A DNA stretch of 64,000 nt from Microbacterium oxydans (GCF_900095745.1 NZ_FMIR01000017.1:434001-498000), one strand, 5' to 3'; shown: positions 1-9,179, numbered from the stretch's first letter. The notes: generated from the sequence alone by a model not told the origin. Numbers and translations are program-made.

Positions 1-351
1 GGCCGCTCGATCGGCGTCGGATGCCGCAGGGGCTGTGCGCGAGGATCCGGCTACCGGCGGCGCGTAACGATCCCGCGGAGGAGTCGAACCGGCCCTGACG
101 CTCGGAGCACCGGGTGCCGGCGGCGCGTAGGGATCCGCCCCCGCGGTCCGTGCGCTCTGGTCTGCGCGAGGGGTTCCCTCCGCCGGACCGCGGACCGCGT
201 CCACGGCACCACGGAGCATCCCTCCCCAGTCCGTCGACCGGGAACCGTCCTGCGAGCGGGGACCGCCCGCCGAGTGGTCGCTGCGTCCGGACCCGGCATT
301 CTTCTCGAGCGCGTCGGATGCCATTCCGATCAGTCGGGAGAGCTTTCCCAT
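1..351 (-). CDS. Unrecognised Pro/Ala/Gly-rich protein, N-terminal part only (runs off the left edge)
   Basis: An open frame of 117 codons reads without a stop from ATG at 351 to the first base of the window. It begins MGKLSRLIGMASDALEKNAG and continues as a hydrophilic, Arg/Gly/Ser/Pro/Ala-rich stretch. Two copies of a YAPP motif (DPYAPPAP and DRYAPPVA) are encoded by a repeated 13-base direct repeat (54-66 and 117-129). Such an N-terminus often precedes membrane segments, but none is visible here. The weak SD is AAAGGGA, about five bases before the ATG. Third codon positions are GC-biased, which supports coding, though less strongly than in the neighbours. The leader upstream looks like a Mn2+ riboswitch, which would make this a manganese-responsive gene. 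I do not recognise the family. Confidence 0.7.
   Translation of the reverse strand, partial: MGKLSRLIGMASDALEKNAGSGRSDHSAGGPRSQDGSRSTDWGGMLRGAVDAVRGPAEGTPRADQSARTAGADPYAPPAPGAPSVRAGSTPPRDRYAPPVAGSSRTAPAASDADRAA
54..129. repeat. 13-bp direct repeat inside the first gene
   Basis: CCGGCGGCGCGTA occurs at 54-66 and again at 117-129. On the minus strand both copies encode the YAPP(P/V) motif of the partial gene, so this is an intragenic protein repeat rather than a mobile or regulatory repeat. Confidence 0.7.
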
Positions 352-416
352 GGGTGTCCCTTTCGTGGTGCGGGCCACCGGGGATTCCCACGTCGAAGCG
401 ACGGCAGGGGTTACTC

Positions 417-438
417 GGCACCCCGCGATGCGGGTGCC
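417..438 (-). promoter_or_regulatory. Hairpin competing with riboswitch stem P1 (probable expression platform)
   Basis: On the minus strand GGCACCCGC and GCGGGGTGCC pair around a 3-base loop with one bulge. The 5' arm shares bases 436-438 with the 3' strand of the upstream aptamer's closing stem, so the two structures exclude each other. No U-run follows. Control at the level of translation or through a downstream structure is therefore more likely than simple intrinsic termination (inference). Confidence 0.45.
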
Positions 439-533
439 AAGGTCTCCTCCACCCTCACGGGCCAGCGGGCCGGAGCACGATCTCGTGCTCGTAATGACGA
501 CGACGCTGCAGACGGGAGTACTCCCCTTGCTGC
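436..533 (-). promoter_or_regulatory. Probable yybP-ykoY (Mn2+) riboswitch
   Basis: Reading the minus strand, the leader has the yybP-ykoY landmarks in order: GCAAGGGGAGTA (533-522), a GTCGTCATTACGAGC segment followed by a perfect 8-bp hairpin (GAGCACGA/TCGTGCTC, 473-490), then GGAGGAGACCTTGGC (450-436). CAAGG at the 5' end can pair with CCTTG at the 3' end to close P1. Known members of this family sense Mn2+ and control TerC/MntP-like exporters or P-type ATPases. Here the nearest start codon (351) opens a protein I cannot place. The call comes from recalled consensus, not a covariance search. Confidence 0.65.
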
Positions 534-582
534 TCCCAAGGTAATGGCTGTACCTGTGCATCGCCCCGAAGCCGCACCGACG

Positions 583-626
583 AAAAGACGATCGGCCCCG
601 GCGCAGAGCGCGCGGGGCCGATCGTC
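583..626 (-). terminator. Intrinsic terminator of ndh
   Basis: A perfect 13-bp inverted repeat (587-599 and 614-626, loop of 14) lies 15 bases past the ndh stop. On the minus strand it is followed by TTTT (586-583). It separates ndh from the riboswitch-led gene downstream. Confidence 0.85.
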
Positions 627-640
627 TGACAGAAGTGCGA

Positions 641-2176
641 CTACTTCGCCGTCGCCTCAGCGGGCTCGGCGGCGGTCTTCGCGGGAGCCTTTTTCGCCGC
701 GGGCTTCTTGGCCACCGGCTTCTTGGCTGCCGGCGCGGCCGCAGCGTCTCCCGATGCTGCCTTCGCCGTCGTCTTCTTGACGGCCGGCTCGGCCTTCGCC
801 GCCGGAGCAGCGTCTGCGACGGGCGCCGCGGGTGCTGCCGGACGCGGACGCGCGGCGAACTCCTCGAACACGTAGCGCGGGTTCTGCACCGTCTCGAGGT
901 TCACCAGGTCGCGACCCAGCCACAGGTTGTTCCACCAGCCCCAGATCACGCGGAACTTGCGCTCCCACGTGGGCATCGCGAGGCCGTGGTAGCCGCGGTG
1001 CGCGACCCAGGCCACGAAGCCCTTGAGGGCGATCTTGCCGGACTGGAAGACACCGTTGTACAGGCCGAGACCTGCGACAGCGCCCATGTTCTTGTGGAAG
1101 TACTCCTTGGGGTTCTCGCCCCGGAGGACGGCCACGAGGTTCTTCGCGAGGAGCTTCGCCTGACGCACCGCGTGCTGAGCGTTCGGCACGCAGAAGCCGC
1201 CGACGCCACCGCCCGAGAGGTCGGGCACTGCCGACACGTCGCCCGCAGCCCAGGCGCCCTCGACGAAGGCCTCCGGCGTGCCGACGCGCAGGTCGGCGCG
1301 GGTCTGGATGCGACCGCGCTCCTCGACCGGGAGGTCGCCGCCGCGAACGACGGTCGGGTTCGCCATGACACCCGCGGTCCACACGATGACATCGGTCGGG
1401 ATGACCTCGCCCGTGGAGAGCTCGACGTTGCCGTCGACCGCGCTCGTCAGCTGCGTGTCGAGGTGCACGTTGGCACCGCGCTTGGCGAGGTCCTTGAGCA
1501 CCCACTCGCTGGTCTGCAGCGAGACCTCGGGCATGATGCGGCCCATCGCCTCGATGAGGTGGAAGTGGGTGTCTTCGAAGCTGATCTGCGGGTACTTGCC
1601 CACCAGCGCGGAGGCCAGCGAACGCAGCTCGGCGAAGACCTCGATACCGGCGAACCCGCCGCCGACGACGACGACGGTCAGCAGACGGTCGCGCTCGGGT
1701 CCGGCGGGGAGCGCGGCGGCCTTGTCGAAGTTCGACATGACCTTGTCGCGGATCGCGACGGCTTCCTCGATGGTCTTCAGCCCGATCGCGTTGTCGGCGA
1801 TGCCCGGGATCGGGAAGGTGCGGGAGACGGCTCCCGCGGTGACCACGATCTGGTCGTAGGCGAACTCGTACGGCTCGCCGACGGGCGGCGTGATCGTGGC
1901 GACCTTCTGCGCGTGGTTGATGTTCGTCACCTTGGCGGTGAGGACGTGGGTGCGCTTGAGGTGACGGCGGTGGGCGACGACCGAGTGACGTGCCTCGATC
2001 GAGCCGGCGGCCACCTCGGGCAGGAACGGCTGGTACGTCATGTACGGCAGCGGGTCGACCATGGTCACGTCGGCCTCACCCTTGCGGAGGTGCTTCTCGA
2101 GCTTCCACGCGGAATAGAAGCCTGCGTACCCTCCGCCGACGATCAGAATCTTGGGCACAGTGCTGTTCTGAGGCAC
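641..2176 (-). CDS. ndh: Type II NADH:quinone oxidoreductase (NDH-2) with Lys/Ala-rich tail
   Basis: A single-subunit, non-proton-pumping NADH dehydrogenase that passes electrons from NADH through FAD to menaquinone at the inner membrane face. The N-terminus carries the FAD Rossmann motif ILIVGGGYAG. A second nucleotide motif (VVVVGGGFAGIEV) binds NADH, and GAWAAGDVS is the second FAD contact. The C-terminal region WWNNLWLGRDL is the usual membrane-anchoring part. GTG 2176 is taken as start: GAGGAG lies ten bases upstream, and the start follows the protease stop by only 7 bases; GTG 2158 is the alternative. Beyond the core there is an extra tail of about 60 residues made of Ala/Pro/Lys with AKKPAAKKAP-type repeats, like histone H1, not part of typical NDH-2. 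It is last in the eno-ftsB-DUF501-S8 run. Confidence 0.93.
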   Translation of the reverse strand: MPQNSTVPKILIVGGGYAGFYSAWKLEKHLRKGEADVTMVDPLPYMTYQPFLPEVAAGSIEARHSVVAHRRHLKRTHVLTAKVTNINHAQKVATITPPVGEPYEFAYDQIVVTAGAVSRTFPIPGIADNAIGLKTIEEAVAIRDKVMSNFDKAAALPAGPERDRLLTVVVVGGGFAGIEVFAELRSLASALVGKYPQISFEDTHFHLIEAMGRIMPEVSLQTSEWVLKDLAKRGANVHLDTQLTSAVDGNVELSTGEVIPTDVIVWTAGVMANPTVVRGGDLPVEERGRIQTRADLRVGTPEAFVEGAWAAGDVSAVPDLSGGGVGGFCVPNAQHAVRQAKLLAKNLVAVLRGENPKEYFHKNMGAVAGLGLYNGVFQSGKIALKGFVAWVAHRGYHGLAMPTWERKFRVIWGWWNNLWLGRDLVNLETVQNPRYVFEEFAARPRPAAPAAPVADAAPAAKAEPAVKKTTAKAASGDAAAAPAAKKPVAKKPAAKKAPAKTAAEPAEATAK

Positions 2177-2183
2177 AGAAGAA

Positions 2184-3491
2184 CTACTCCTCGGAGTCGG
2201 GGATTTGGCGTACGGAAACGCGCGCCGATCGGATGCGCCGGGCAGCTGCGGTGACGCCAAGCGCTACCAGGATACCAGGCACCGTGAGCGCGATGAGCGG
2301 CAGGGTACCGTAGCGCAGGGAATCGGCGCTGGGAAGCAACGGTGAAGCCACCTCGGTCGGCGCATCGGCCGCGGGCAGAGGGGGCACGGCCACCGGCGTC
2401 ATCGAAGGCACGGGCTGCGGCTCGGATTCCGCGCGACGGAAGTAGCGGATCCATTCCGCCAGGTCGCCCATGGGGTTCGCACTCACCGGGGCGATGTTCG
2501 CGGAGATCGCTGCGGCCGCGTCCACCAGCCCGTAGCCGTACAGCGGATCCTGCGGCTTGACGGCGTCCGGCACCGGTATCGCGGTCTTGATGATGCGGTT
2601 GATGACGTCGATGGCCTTGATGTCGGGGTGTGCGGAACGGATCAGTGCGGCGACCCCCGCGACGATGGGTGCTGCGCCGCTCGTCCCACGCCAGCGCTCG
2701 ACCTTGCCGTCGGCGGAGACACCGATCAGCCCCTCGCTGGGTGCCGAGATCCCGATCGTGATGCCCTGGGTGGAAGCCTCGACGCTCGCGGTTCCCGTCT
2801 GGTCCACGCCGCCCACCGTGAGCACGCCGGGGATCGTCGCAGGAGCACCGATGATGTTCGTGCCGCTCCCCCGGTTACCCGCGGCGACGACGACCACCAC
2901 GTCGTGCTCGAACGCGTAGAGGAACGCGTCGTCCCAGCTCTCGTCCCAGTCGAGCGTGTTCGTCGTGAACGAGAGGTTGATGATGTCGGCGCCGTGGTCG
3001 ACCGCCCAGCGCATGCCCTTCGCGACCTGCTCCGTGAACGGCACGGCGGCCGCCGCGCCGAAGCCGACCGAGATCGAGAGGAGATTGGCCTCCGGCGCGA
3101 CGCCGATCATGCCGGTCCCGTCGGCCGCGCCGCGTCCGGCGGCGAGCGAGGCCACCCAGGAGCCATGGTTTCCGTCGATCGCGCCCAGCGGCGTCCGTCC
3201 GTCCGGCGTGCCGGCACCCGAGACATCCGTGCCGCCGACCACGGCGTCGCCGAACACCTCGGGCACCTTGCCGATGCCGGTGTCGATCACGGCGATCGTC
3301 ACGCCCTTGCCGCGGGTCGTCTGCCATGCCTCGCGGATCCGCGCCCCGTCGAGCCAGTACTCCGACGCACGGGTCGGATCGGACGGATCGTCCGGGATCG
3401 GGGGCGGCGTCGCGGTGGCGCCGAGGAGCAGCACAGACGCCGCGACCACCATCATGGCGGCGGCGCTGCGCAGCGTCCGTCGGGCTGTCAT
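2184..3491 (-). CDS. Mycosin-like subtilisin (S8) serine protease, membrane-anchored
   Basis: A predicted secreted protease of 435 aa. An N-terminal signal peptide (hydrophobic AAAMMVVAASVLLLG, residues 10-24) is followed by the S8 catalytic domain. Asp70 sits in VIDTG, His109 in NHGSWVAS, Asn206 in AAGN forms the oxyanion hole, and Ser271 lies in GTSGAAP. A Pro-rich linker then leads to one C-terminal transmembrane helix (about residues 395-420) and a basic tail. That architecture, and the YWLDGARIREAW lead-in, match mycosins (MycP), the ESX-associated proteases, but no ESX gene lies in this window. ATG 3491 overlaps the DUF501 stop (ATGA), which fixes the start and shows translational coupling. 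Confidence 0.88.
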   Translation of the reverse strand: MTARRTLRSAAAMMVVAASVLLLGATATPPPIPDDPSDPTRASEYWLDGARIREAWQTTRGKGVTIAVIDTGIGKVPEVFGDAVVGGTDVSGAGTPDGRTPLGAIDGNHGSWVASLAAGRGAADGTGMIGVAPEANLLSISVGFGAAAAVPFTEQVAKGMRWAVDHGADIINLSFTTNTLDWDESWDDAFLYAFEHDVVVVVAAGNRGSGTNIIGAPATIPGVLTVGGVDQTGTASVEASTQGITIGISAPSEGLIGVSADGKVERWRGTSGAAPIVAGVAALIRSAHPDIKAIDVINRIIKTAIPVPDAVKPQDPLYGYGLVDAAAAISANIAPVSANPMGDLAEWIRYFRRAESEPQPVPSMTPVAVPPLPAADAPTEVASPLLPSADSLRYGTLPLIALTVPGILVALGVTAAARRIRSARVSVRQIPDSEE

Positions 3492-4030
3492 GCCGGTGAC
3501 GCCGCCGCTTCGCGCTGTGCGGCGCCGGGGTCTTCGCACCGGCACACGTCGGGCGACCAGGATGACCGCGCCAGCGCGGCATCGCCGATGGGGTTCACGC
3601 CAGGACCGGCTGCGAGAGCATGCCCCGCCAGTGCGTGCAGGCACTTCACACGCGTCGGCATCCCTCCGGCGGAGATGCCGTCGATCTCGGGCACCTCCCC
3701 GAACTGCGTCCGATCGGCGAGGTAGGCCTCGTGCGCGGCGAGGTAGGCGGCCGCGACGTCTTCATCGTCGGCCAGGAGCGCCGCGAGCTCCGGCATCACC
3801 TGGTTGGCCTCGAGGGTCGACATCGCGGCCGTGGCAGCCGGGTGCGTGAGGTAGTAGAACGTGGGGAACGGCGTGCCGTCCGGAAGGCGCGGCGTCGTCG
3901 CGACCACCGTGGGGTTGCCGCATGCGCAGCGAGCTGCGATGCCGACCACACCCCGGGCAGAACGACCGAGCTGGGCCGAGACGACGGCGAGCTCGGCGGG
4001 CGTGGGGGCGGGGAACGGCGGCGTGGTCAC
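3488..4030 (-). CDS. DUF501 family protein
   Basis: A 180-aa conserved actinobacterial protein of unknown function. It has the family hallmarks: a CxCGNP motif near residue 35, TFYYLTHP, MPTRVKCLHALAGH (about residues 125-138), and a C-terminal NPIGDAAL...CRCE. The conserved Cys and His residues could bind a metal (inference). It sits between ftsB and the protease, the usual eno-ftsB-DUF501 order in Actinobacteria. GTG 4030 is the start: a TACGCT hexamer ends six bases before it on the coding strand, so a separate leaderless transcript can begin here in addition to read-through from eno. Confidence 0.88.
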   Translation of the reverse strand: MTTPPFPAPTPAELAVVSAQLGRSARGVVGIAARCACGNPTVVATTPRLPDGTPFPTFYYLTHPAATAAMSTLEANQVMPELAALLADDEDVAAAYLAAHEAYLADRTQFGEVPEIDGISAGGMPTRVKCLHALAGHALAAGPGVNPIGDAALARSSWSPDVCRCEDPGAAQREAAASPA

Positions 4031-4036
4031 CCCTCC

Positions 4037-4042
4037 AGCGTA
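4037..4042 (-). promoter_or_regulatory. -10 element of a leaderless promoter (DUF501)
   Basis: TACGCT on the minus strand, six bases before GTG 4030, matching the TANNNT-N6-start arrangement seen repeatedly in this window. Confidence 0.5.
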
Positions 4043-4077
4043 GGGGAGCCGGCCGAGAGGATGCTCGGAGCGAACGC

Positions 4078-4644
4078 TCAGGGAGCGGTCGTCGCCGTGC
4101 CGCTGAGTCCCGTCGCGACCAGGGTACGCAGCAGCTGCGGCATCCAGTCCGACGGCTTCTCCTCGAGCGTGTCGCTCACGGGCGCCTGCTCACGCGGGAG
4201 CGCGGACGGATCGAGGTCGTTGTCGATCAGGTAGACGACCTCGCCCGGCTTGACGTAGTACAGGCGCTCGCGCGCCTGAGTGGTGATGTAGGCGGGGTCG
4301 TTCCATCGTTCGCGCTCGGCGATCAGGGCGGTGATCTCGTCTTCGCTGACCTGCACCGATGCCTCGAGCGCCGCGATCTTCTGACGCTGGTCGATGAACG
4401 TCCCGAGCGTGGGCACGAGGACCCAGGCTCCCAGTACCACCAGCGAGAGCATGATGACCGAGAACGCCGAGAGGCGGATGCCGGAGGCCCATTCGCGAAC
4501 GTCGACACGTGGCGCGTCGCCGCGGTTCCTCCCTGAGGTCCTGGGCGCGGGGGCGGCGGCAGAGGACGCCTTCGGTCGGGCAGCGCCCTTTCCGGTCGCC
4601 TTCGGGGCCGGAGATGACGAAGGAGGAGCCGGTCGTCGTGCCAC
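4078..4644 (-). CDS. ftsB: Septum formation initiator FtsB/DivIC
   Basis: A bitopic cell-division protein that joins FtsL and FtsQ in the divisome. It has a basic, Ala/Pro-rich cytoplasmic N-terminus (about residues 1-55) and one transmembrane helix (SAFSVIMLSLVVLGAWVLV). A coiled coil follows (DQRQKIAALEASVQVSEDEITALIAERERW), then the conserved ARERLYYVKPGEVVYLI signature and a variable tail. GTG 4644 is preceded by GGAGGGGCC. At 188 aa it is longer than E. coli FtsB (103 aa), as usual in Actinobacteria. It is about 100 bases downstream of eno on the same strand. Confidence 0.9.
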   Translation of the reverse strand: MARRPAPPSSSPAPKATGKGAARPKASSAAAPAPRTSGRNRGDAPRVDVREWASGIRLSAFSVIMLSLVVLGAWVLVPTLGTFIDQRQKIAALEASVQVSEDEITALIAERERWNDPAYITTQARERLYYVKPGEVVYLIDNDLDPSALPREQAPVSDTLEEKPSDWMPQLLRTLVATGLSGTATTAP

Positions 4645-4742
4645 GGCCCCTCCTTCGTCGTACCGCTTCAGCGGCTTCGTGCGCCGCGGGCGACGGCCGT
4701 CTCAGCCGCCGCTTCCGCCGCTTCTTCGTGTGTCAGCTGCGC

Positions 4743-6038
<1,296 letters not shown>

Positions 6039-6141
6039 TCAGGGGGAAAACGTGGTGTGGAGCGTCGTCGATCCGCGCCCAGTCTAGCCCGGCCGTGCGA
6101 CCGGACCAGGGACTCATCCGGCCGCCGCGCGCGGAACGGGT

Positions 6142-6801
6142 TCAGACCACGACGGCGATCGCGAAGCCGTCCCAGCCCTTGGCCCCGACCGTCTGCAGCG
6201 CCGTGGCATCGAAGCGCGGGTCCTCCCCCAGCATCCGCAGCGCGTCACGGGTGCCGATCACCTTCGAGTCGGTGCTGTCGTCGCGGACGATCTCGCCCTC
6301 GCGCCCGATGTTGTCCAGCACGACGACCGTGCCCGCGTGACCGAGTCGCGCGGCCCAGTCGAGATAGACGGTGTTGGACTCCTTGTCGGCGTCGATGAAC
6401 ACCAGATCGAACCCGCCGACCAGAGTCGGCAGCACCTCGGCGCCCCGGCCGATGCGGATGTCGACCCGGTCGCCGACGCCTGCGGCGTCGATGCTGGCCC
6501 GCGCGACGGCGGCGTTCTCGGCCTCCGCCTCGATCGTCACGACGCGGCCTTCGGAACCGACGGCCCGGGCGAGCCAGATCGTCGAATAGCCGCCGAGGGT
6601 GCCGATCTCGAGCACCCGTCGCGCGCCGGTGATGCGGACGAGCAGGTTCAGCAACTTGCCCGCGACGGGCGCGACCTCGATCTCGGGCAGCCCTGCCTCA
6701 CGCTGCGCGATGAGAGCCGATTCCAGTTCGGCGTCGGGCCCGACGAGCGTGTCGGCGAGATACGAGTCGGCCTGCGACCAGGCGGCGGGGGTGGAGTCCA
6801 T
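6142..6801 (-). CDS. SAM-dependent O-methyltransferase (class I, COMT/CCoAOMT-like)
   Basis: A small soluble methyltransferase of the Methyltransf_3 family. Motif I is VLEIGTLGGYSTIWLA (SAM binding), with the acidic residue in VTIEAEAEN. DLVFIDADKESN supplies the metal-binding Asp residues of the CCoAOMT type, and VVVLDNIGREGEI contributes the later metal ligand Asp-Asn. The physiological acceptor is unknown, probably a catechol-like small molecule. The start is uncertain: ATG 6801 is chosen because TTG 6813 has no good SD. It follows the CPBP gene on the same strand and may be co-transcribed, but shares no obvious function with it. Confidence 0.85.
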   Translation of the reverse strand: MDSTPAAWSQADSYLADTLVGPDAELESALIAQREAGLPEIEVAPVAGKLLNLLVRITGARRVLEIGTLGGYSTIWLARAVGSEGRVVTIEAEAENAAVARASIDAAGVGDRVDIRIGRGAEVLPTLVGGFDLVFIDADKESNTVYLDWAARLGHAGTVVVLDNIGREGEIVRDDSTDSKVIGTRDALRMLGEDPRFDATALQTVGAKGWDGFAIAVVV

Positions 6802-6832
6802 GACCTCAGCCAACCGCCGGCCCCGGCCCCCG

Positions 6833-7792
6833 TCAACCCCGCGGCGGCGAGAGCAGACGACCGGGAGCGTCGGCGAGCTCCGGCTGCTTCCGGAACTGGC
6901 CGGTCAGCACGAGCACCAGGATGACCACCGCGATGACGATCCATGCCGCCACGCCGAGCGGTCCGGCGAGGGCCATGTCGGGCTGCGTGGCCGCGAACAG
7001 GACGATGAGCCCGGCGGCGGCGTTCAGTGATCCGTGTGCGATCACGGCCGGCCAGACGGATGCCGACCGCAGTCGCAGCCAGCCGAGCAGGATGCCCCAG
7101 GCGACGCAGCCGCCGACCATGAACAGGACGCCCGTGATGTCGGTGCGCCCGAAGTTGTAGCCGAGCAGGATGATCGGACTGTGCCACAGGCCCCAGATCG
7201 CGCCGCTGAGGATCAGGGCCGGCCAGGTACCGAGCGGTCGAAGCGCCGGCACCAGCCAGCCCCGCCATCCGAGCTCCTCCCCGAAGGCGAAGATGCTGTT
7301 GAAGAGCGCTCCGAGCGGGACCATCGCGATCTGCGCGAGCACCACGATCTCGACCGGCGGTACTGGTACACCGTCGGGCAGCGCCTTCGCGAGCTCGGCT
7401 GCGAAGCCGGCGAAGGTCAGATCGAGCTGCACGAACCCGAGTGCTGCGGACACGACGACCGTGAGCCCGACCAGCACCGGCGGCACGAGCCAGGCGGCGA
7501 CCATGAGCCAGACCACGCGTTTGGCGGGCCGCAGCGGCCAGAGGCCCAGGAAGCGCGCCCGCTCTCCCCGCGCAGGCACGCGCATCGCGAAGGTGACGAC
7601 CAGCACCGCGACGGCGGGCGTGAACATCATGACCGGGAGGAGGAACACGGACATCGGCTCCGCGAGTCCGTCGCCGAGCCACAGCGGCAGCGCCACCAGC
7701 CAGGCCAGCGCGCAGGCGACGGCCACGAAGACGATGACGGCGGGCCACTGGACCCTTCGAGACGTGGGGATCGTGGAGTTCATGCGGTTCAC
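6833..7792 (-). CDS. CPBP family intramembrane glutamic endopeptidase-like protein
   Basis: A polytopic membrane protein of 319 aa with about eight hydrophobic segments and the CPBP (Rce1/Abi) motifs. EELGWRGWLVPAL carries the Glu-Glu pair and Arg, HSPIILLGYNF the first His, and HGSLNAA the last His. Bacterial members act in bacteriocin self-immunity or membrane proteolysis; substrates are generally unknown. GTG 7792 overlaps the stop of the DUF1648 gene (GTGA) with GGAAGGAA upstream; ATG 7783 is an alternative. It is the last gene of the GntR-DUF1648-CPBP operon. Confidence 0.87.
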   Translation of the reverse strand: MNRMNSTIPTSRRVQWPAVIVFVAVACALAWLVALPLWLGDGLAEPMSVFLLPVMMFTPAVAVLVVTFAMRVPARGERARFLGLWPLRPAKRVVWLMVAAWLVPPVLVGLTVVVSAALGFVQLDLTFAGFAAELAKALPDGVPVPPVEIVVLAQIAMVPLGALFNSIFAFGEELGWRGWLVPALRPLGTWPALILSGAIWGLWHSPIILLGYNFGRTDITGVLFMVGGCVAWGILLGWLRLRSASVWPAVIAHGSLNAAAGLIVLFAATQPDMALAGPLGVAAWIVIAVVILVLVLTGQFRKQPELADAPGRLLSPPRG

Positions 7793-8832
7793 CCTTCCTT
7801 CCGTGTGACGGCGGCGAAGGCCGCCGCCGCTGTCTGCGCGTCGTCGACCGTGACGACGAACCGCCGTCCACCGACGCGCGTCACTTCGAGCGCTTCACCC
7901 CGGCGCAGCACCACGCCGTATCGTCCGTCGAGGCCGTAGCGCAGCCCCCATCCACCGAACTCGGCGAAGGGATCGACGTCGATCGCGCGCACCGACGCGA
8001 CATCGACCGTGGGGATCTCGATCTTCGGCCAGCCCGCCAGCGACCGCACGAGCAGTCCGGCGGGCCCGATGCGCACGCGGAACGCGAAGGTGGTGACGAG
8101 CGCGGCGATCAGGATCGCGCACGTGACCAGCATGATGACCGCGGTCAGCACTCCGCCCGCGCCCGTCGCGATCATGATGGCGGCGAGCGCGCAGGCGAGC
8201 AGCACCGCGCCACCGAGCACCGCCAGGCCGCTGCGGGCGATCGTCGCGGTGCCGATCCAGACGAGGCGTTCCGTGGCGGAGGTCGGGAGGGGATCCGCCG
8301 GGCTCTCGGACCGGCTCGTGTCCGGCAGGGGCGTCGCCGGCTGCAGGAACCATCCGAGCGCCACACCGCCGGCCATGAGCACGAACCCGATCAGCACCTC
8401 GAAGCCGATGTCGGGGGTGTCTGCGGCATCGGCGAGACCACGTTGCGCGTCGACGCCGACCAGCGTGATGAGGGAGATGAGGGCGACCGTGCCGAGGTTC
8501 ATCGCACCGAGGAACCTCGCCGTGATCGACCACTGCGGGCGCTCGGCGTCGGCGGCGGGAACCGGCTGCCCGTTCTGCGGGAGTCGGTGCGCGAACCACG
8601 CGAGGAGCGCGAACGCGATGACCATCACCGCGATGCCGCCGAGGATGGCGAGGTAGGTCCAGCCGGGCCCGAAGCCGTTCACGCCGTCGTCCGACCAGTG
8701 GATCGCCGCGGGCTCCGGTATCTCGGGAAGCCAGAACGCGACGATGACCGCCGACACCGCCAGGATCGTGAGCGGAATGATCACCCCCACCCAGAGGAAT
8801 GCAGTGCGGGCACGGCGGACGTCGGCGGTCAT
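7789..8832 (-). CDS. DUF1648 domain membrane protein
   Basis: A 347-aa membrane protein. The first transmembrane helix (residues 10-33) is followed by the DUF1648 signature PAAIHWSDDGVNGFG. Further helix pairs lie around residues 60-80, 110-130, 145-165 and 195-245. The C-terminal soluble part (RVRIGPAGLLVRSL...IPTVDVASVRAIDV) looks like a bacterial PH-like domain. DUF1648 proteins recur beside YtrA-type GntR regulators in Firmicutes and Actinobacteria and are thought to respond to envelope stress, but no activity is established. The ATG overlaps the GntR stop (ATGA). Confidence 0.85.
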   Translation of the reverse strand: MTADVRRARTAFLWVGVIIPLTILAVSAVIVAFWLPEIPEPAAIHWSDDGVNGFGPGWTYLAILGGIAVMVIAFALLAWFAHRLPQNGQPVPAADAERPQWSITARFLGAMNLGTVALISLITLVGVDAQRGLADAADTPDIGFEVLIGFVLMAGGVALGWFLQPATPLPDTSRSESPADPLPTSATERLVWIGTATIARSGLAVLGGAVLLACALAAIMIATGAGGVLTAVIMLVTCAILIAALVTTFAFRVRIGPAGLLVRSLAGWPKIEIPTVDVASVRAIDVDPFAEFGGWGLRYGLDGRYGVVLRRGEALEVTRVGGRRFVVTVDDAQTAAAAFAAVTRKEG

Positions 8833-9179
8833 ACGGTGATCTCCTTCACGAGAGCGGCGAGTGTGGCCGGGGCGACGCCGAGTGCGGCGGCGCGCGACAC
8901 CAGATCCTGCAGATCCTTCGTCAGGTCAACGAGCGGACCGACGGAGGCCGAGACCACGGCACCGCGGCCGCGTCGCAGGTCGATCAGCCCGTCCGTGCGC
9001 AGCTGCTGGTACGCGTGCAAGACGGTGTGCAGGTTGATCTCGAGGGTCTCGGCGACTTCGCGCGCCGAAGGAAGGCGGTCTCCCGGCGCCAGCCTGCCGG
9101 CGATGATGTCGGCACGCACGGACGCCGCGACCTGCTCGTAGAGCGGCACCCCGCTCGCCATGTCGACCCTGATCAGCAT
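8829..9179 (-). CDS. GntR family transcriptional regulator, YtrA subfamily
   Basis: A 116-aa regulator with an N-terminal winged helix-turn-helix: PLYEQVAASVRADIIAGRL, GDRLPSAREVAETLEINLHT and the wing LRRGRGAVV. It has only a short two-helix C-terminal tail instead of an effector domain, as in YtrA regulators that control ABC transporter or membrane-protein operons. It is first in a three-gene operon whose partners are both membrane proteins, so it probably represses that operon. ATG 9179 has GGAGG four bases upstream. A TTCTA/TAGAA inverted repeat lies just ahead of it. Confidence 0.92.
   Translation of the reverse strand: MLIRVDMASGVPLYEQVAASVRADIIAGRLAPGDRLPSAREVAETLEINLHTVLHAYQQLRTDGLIDLRRGRGAVVSASVGPLVDLTKDLQDLVSRAAALGVAPATLAALVKEITV

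Noticed and set aside
114..780. Short plus-strand frames in the first 800 bases (114-494, 274-780, 350-544)
   Set aside because: Low-complexity products overlapping the minus-strand partial gene, the riboswitch, the terminator and ndh; codon third positions not biased.
635..2254. 539-aa plus-strand open frame
   Set aside because: Exact mirror of ndh; Arg/His/Val-rich without any motif. High GC makes antisense frames long.
2184..3491. ESX (type VII secretion) locus
   Set aside because: Only the mycosin-like protease is present; no WXG100, EccB/C/D genes nearby.
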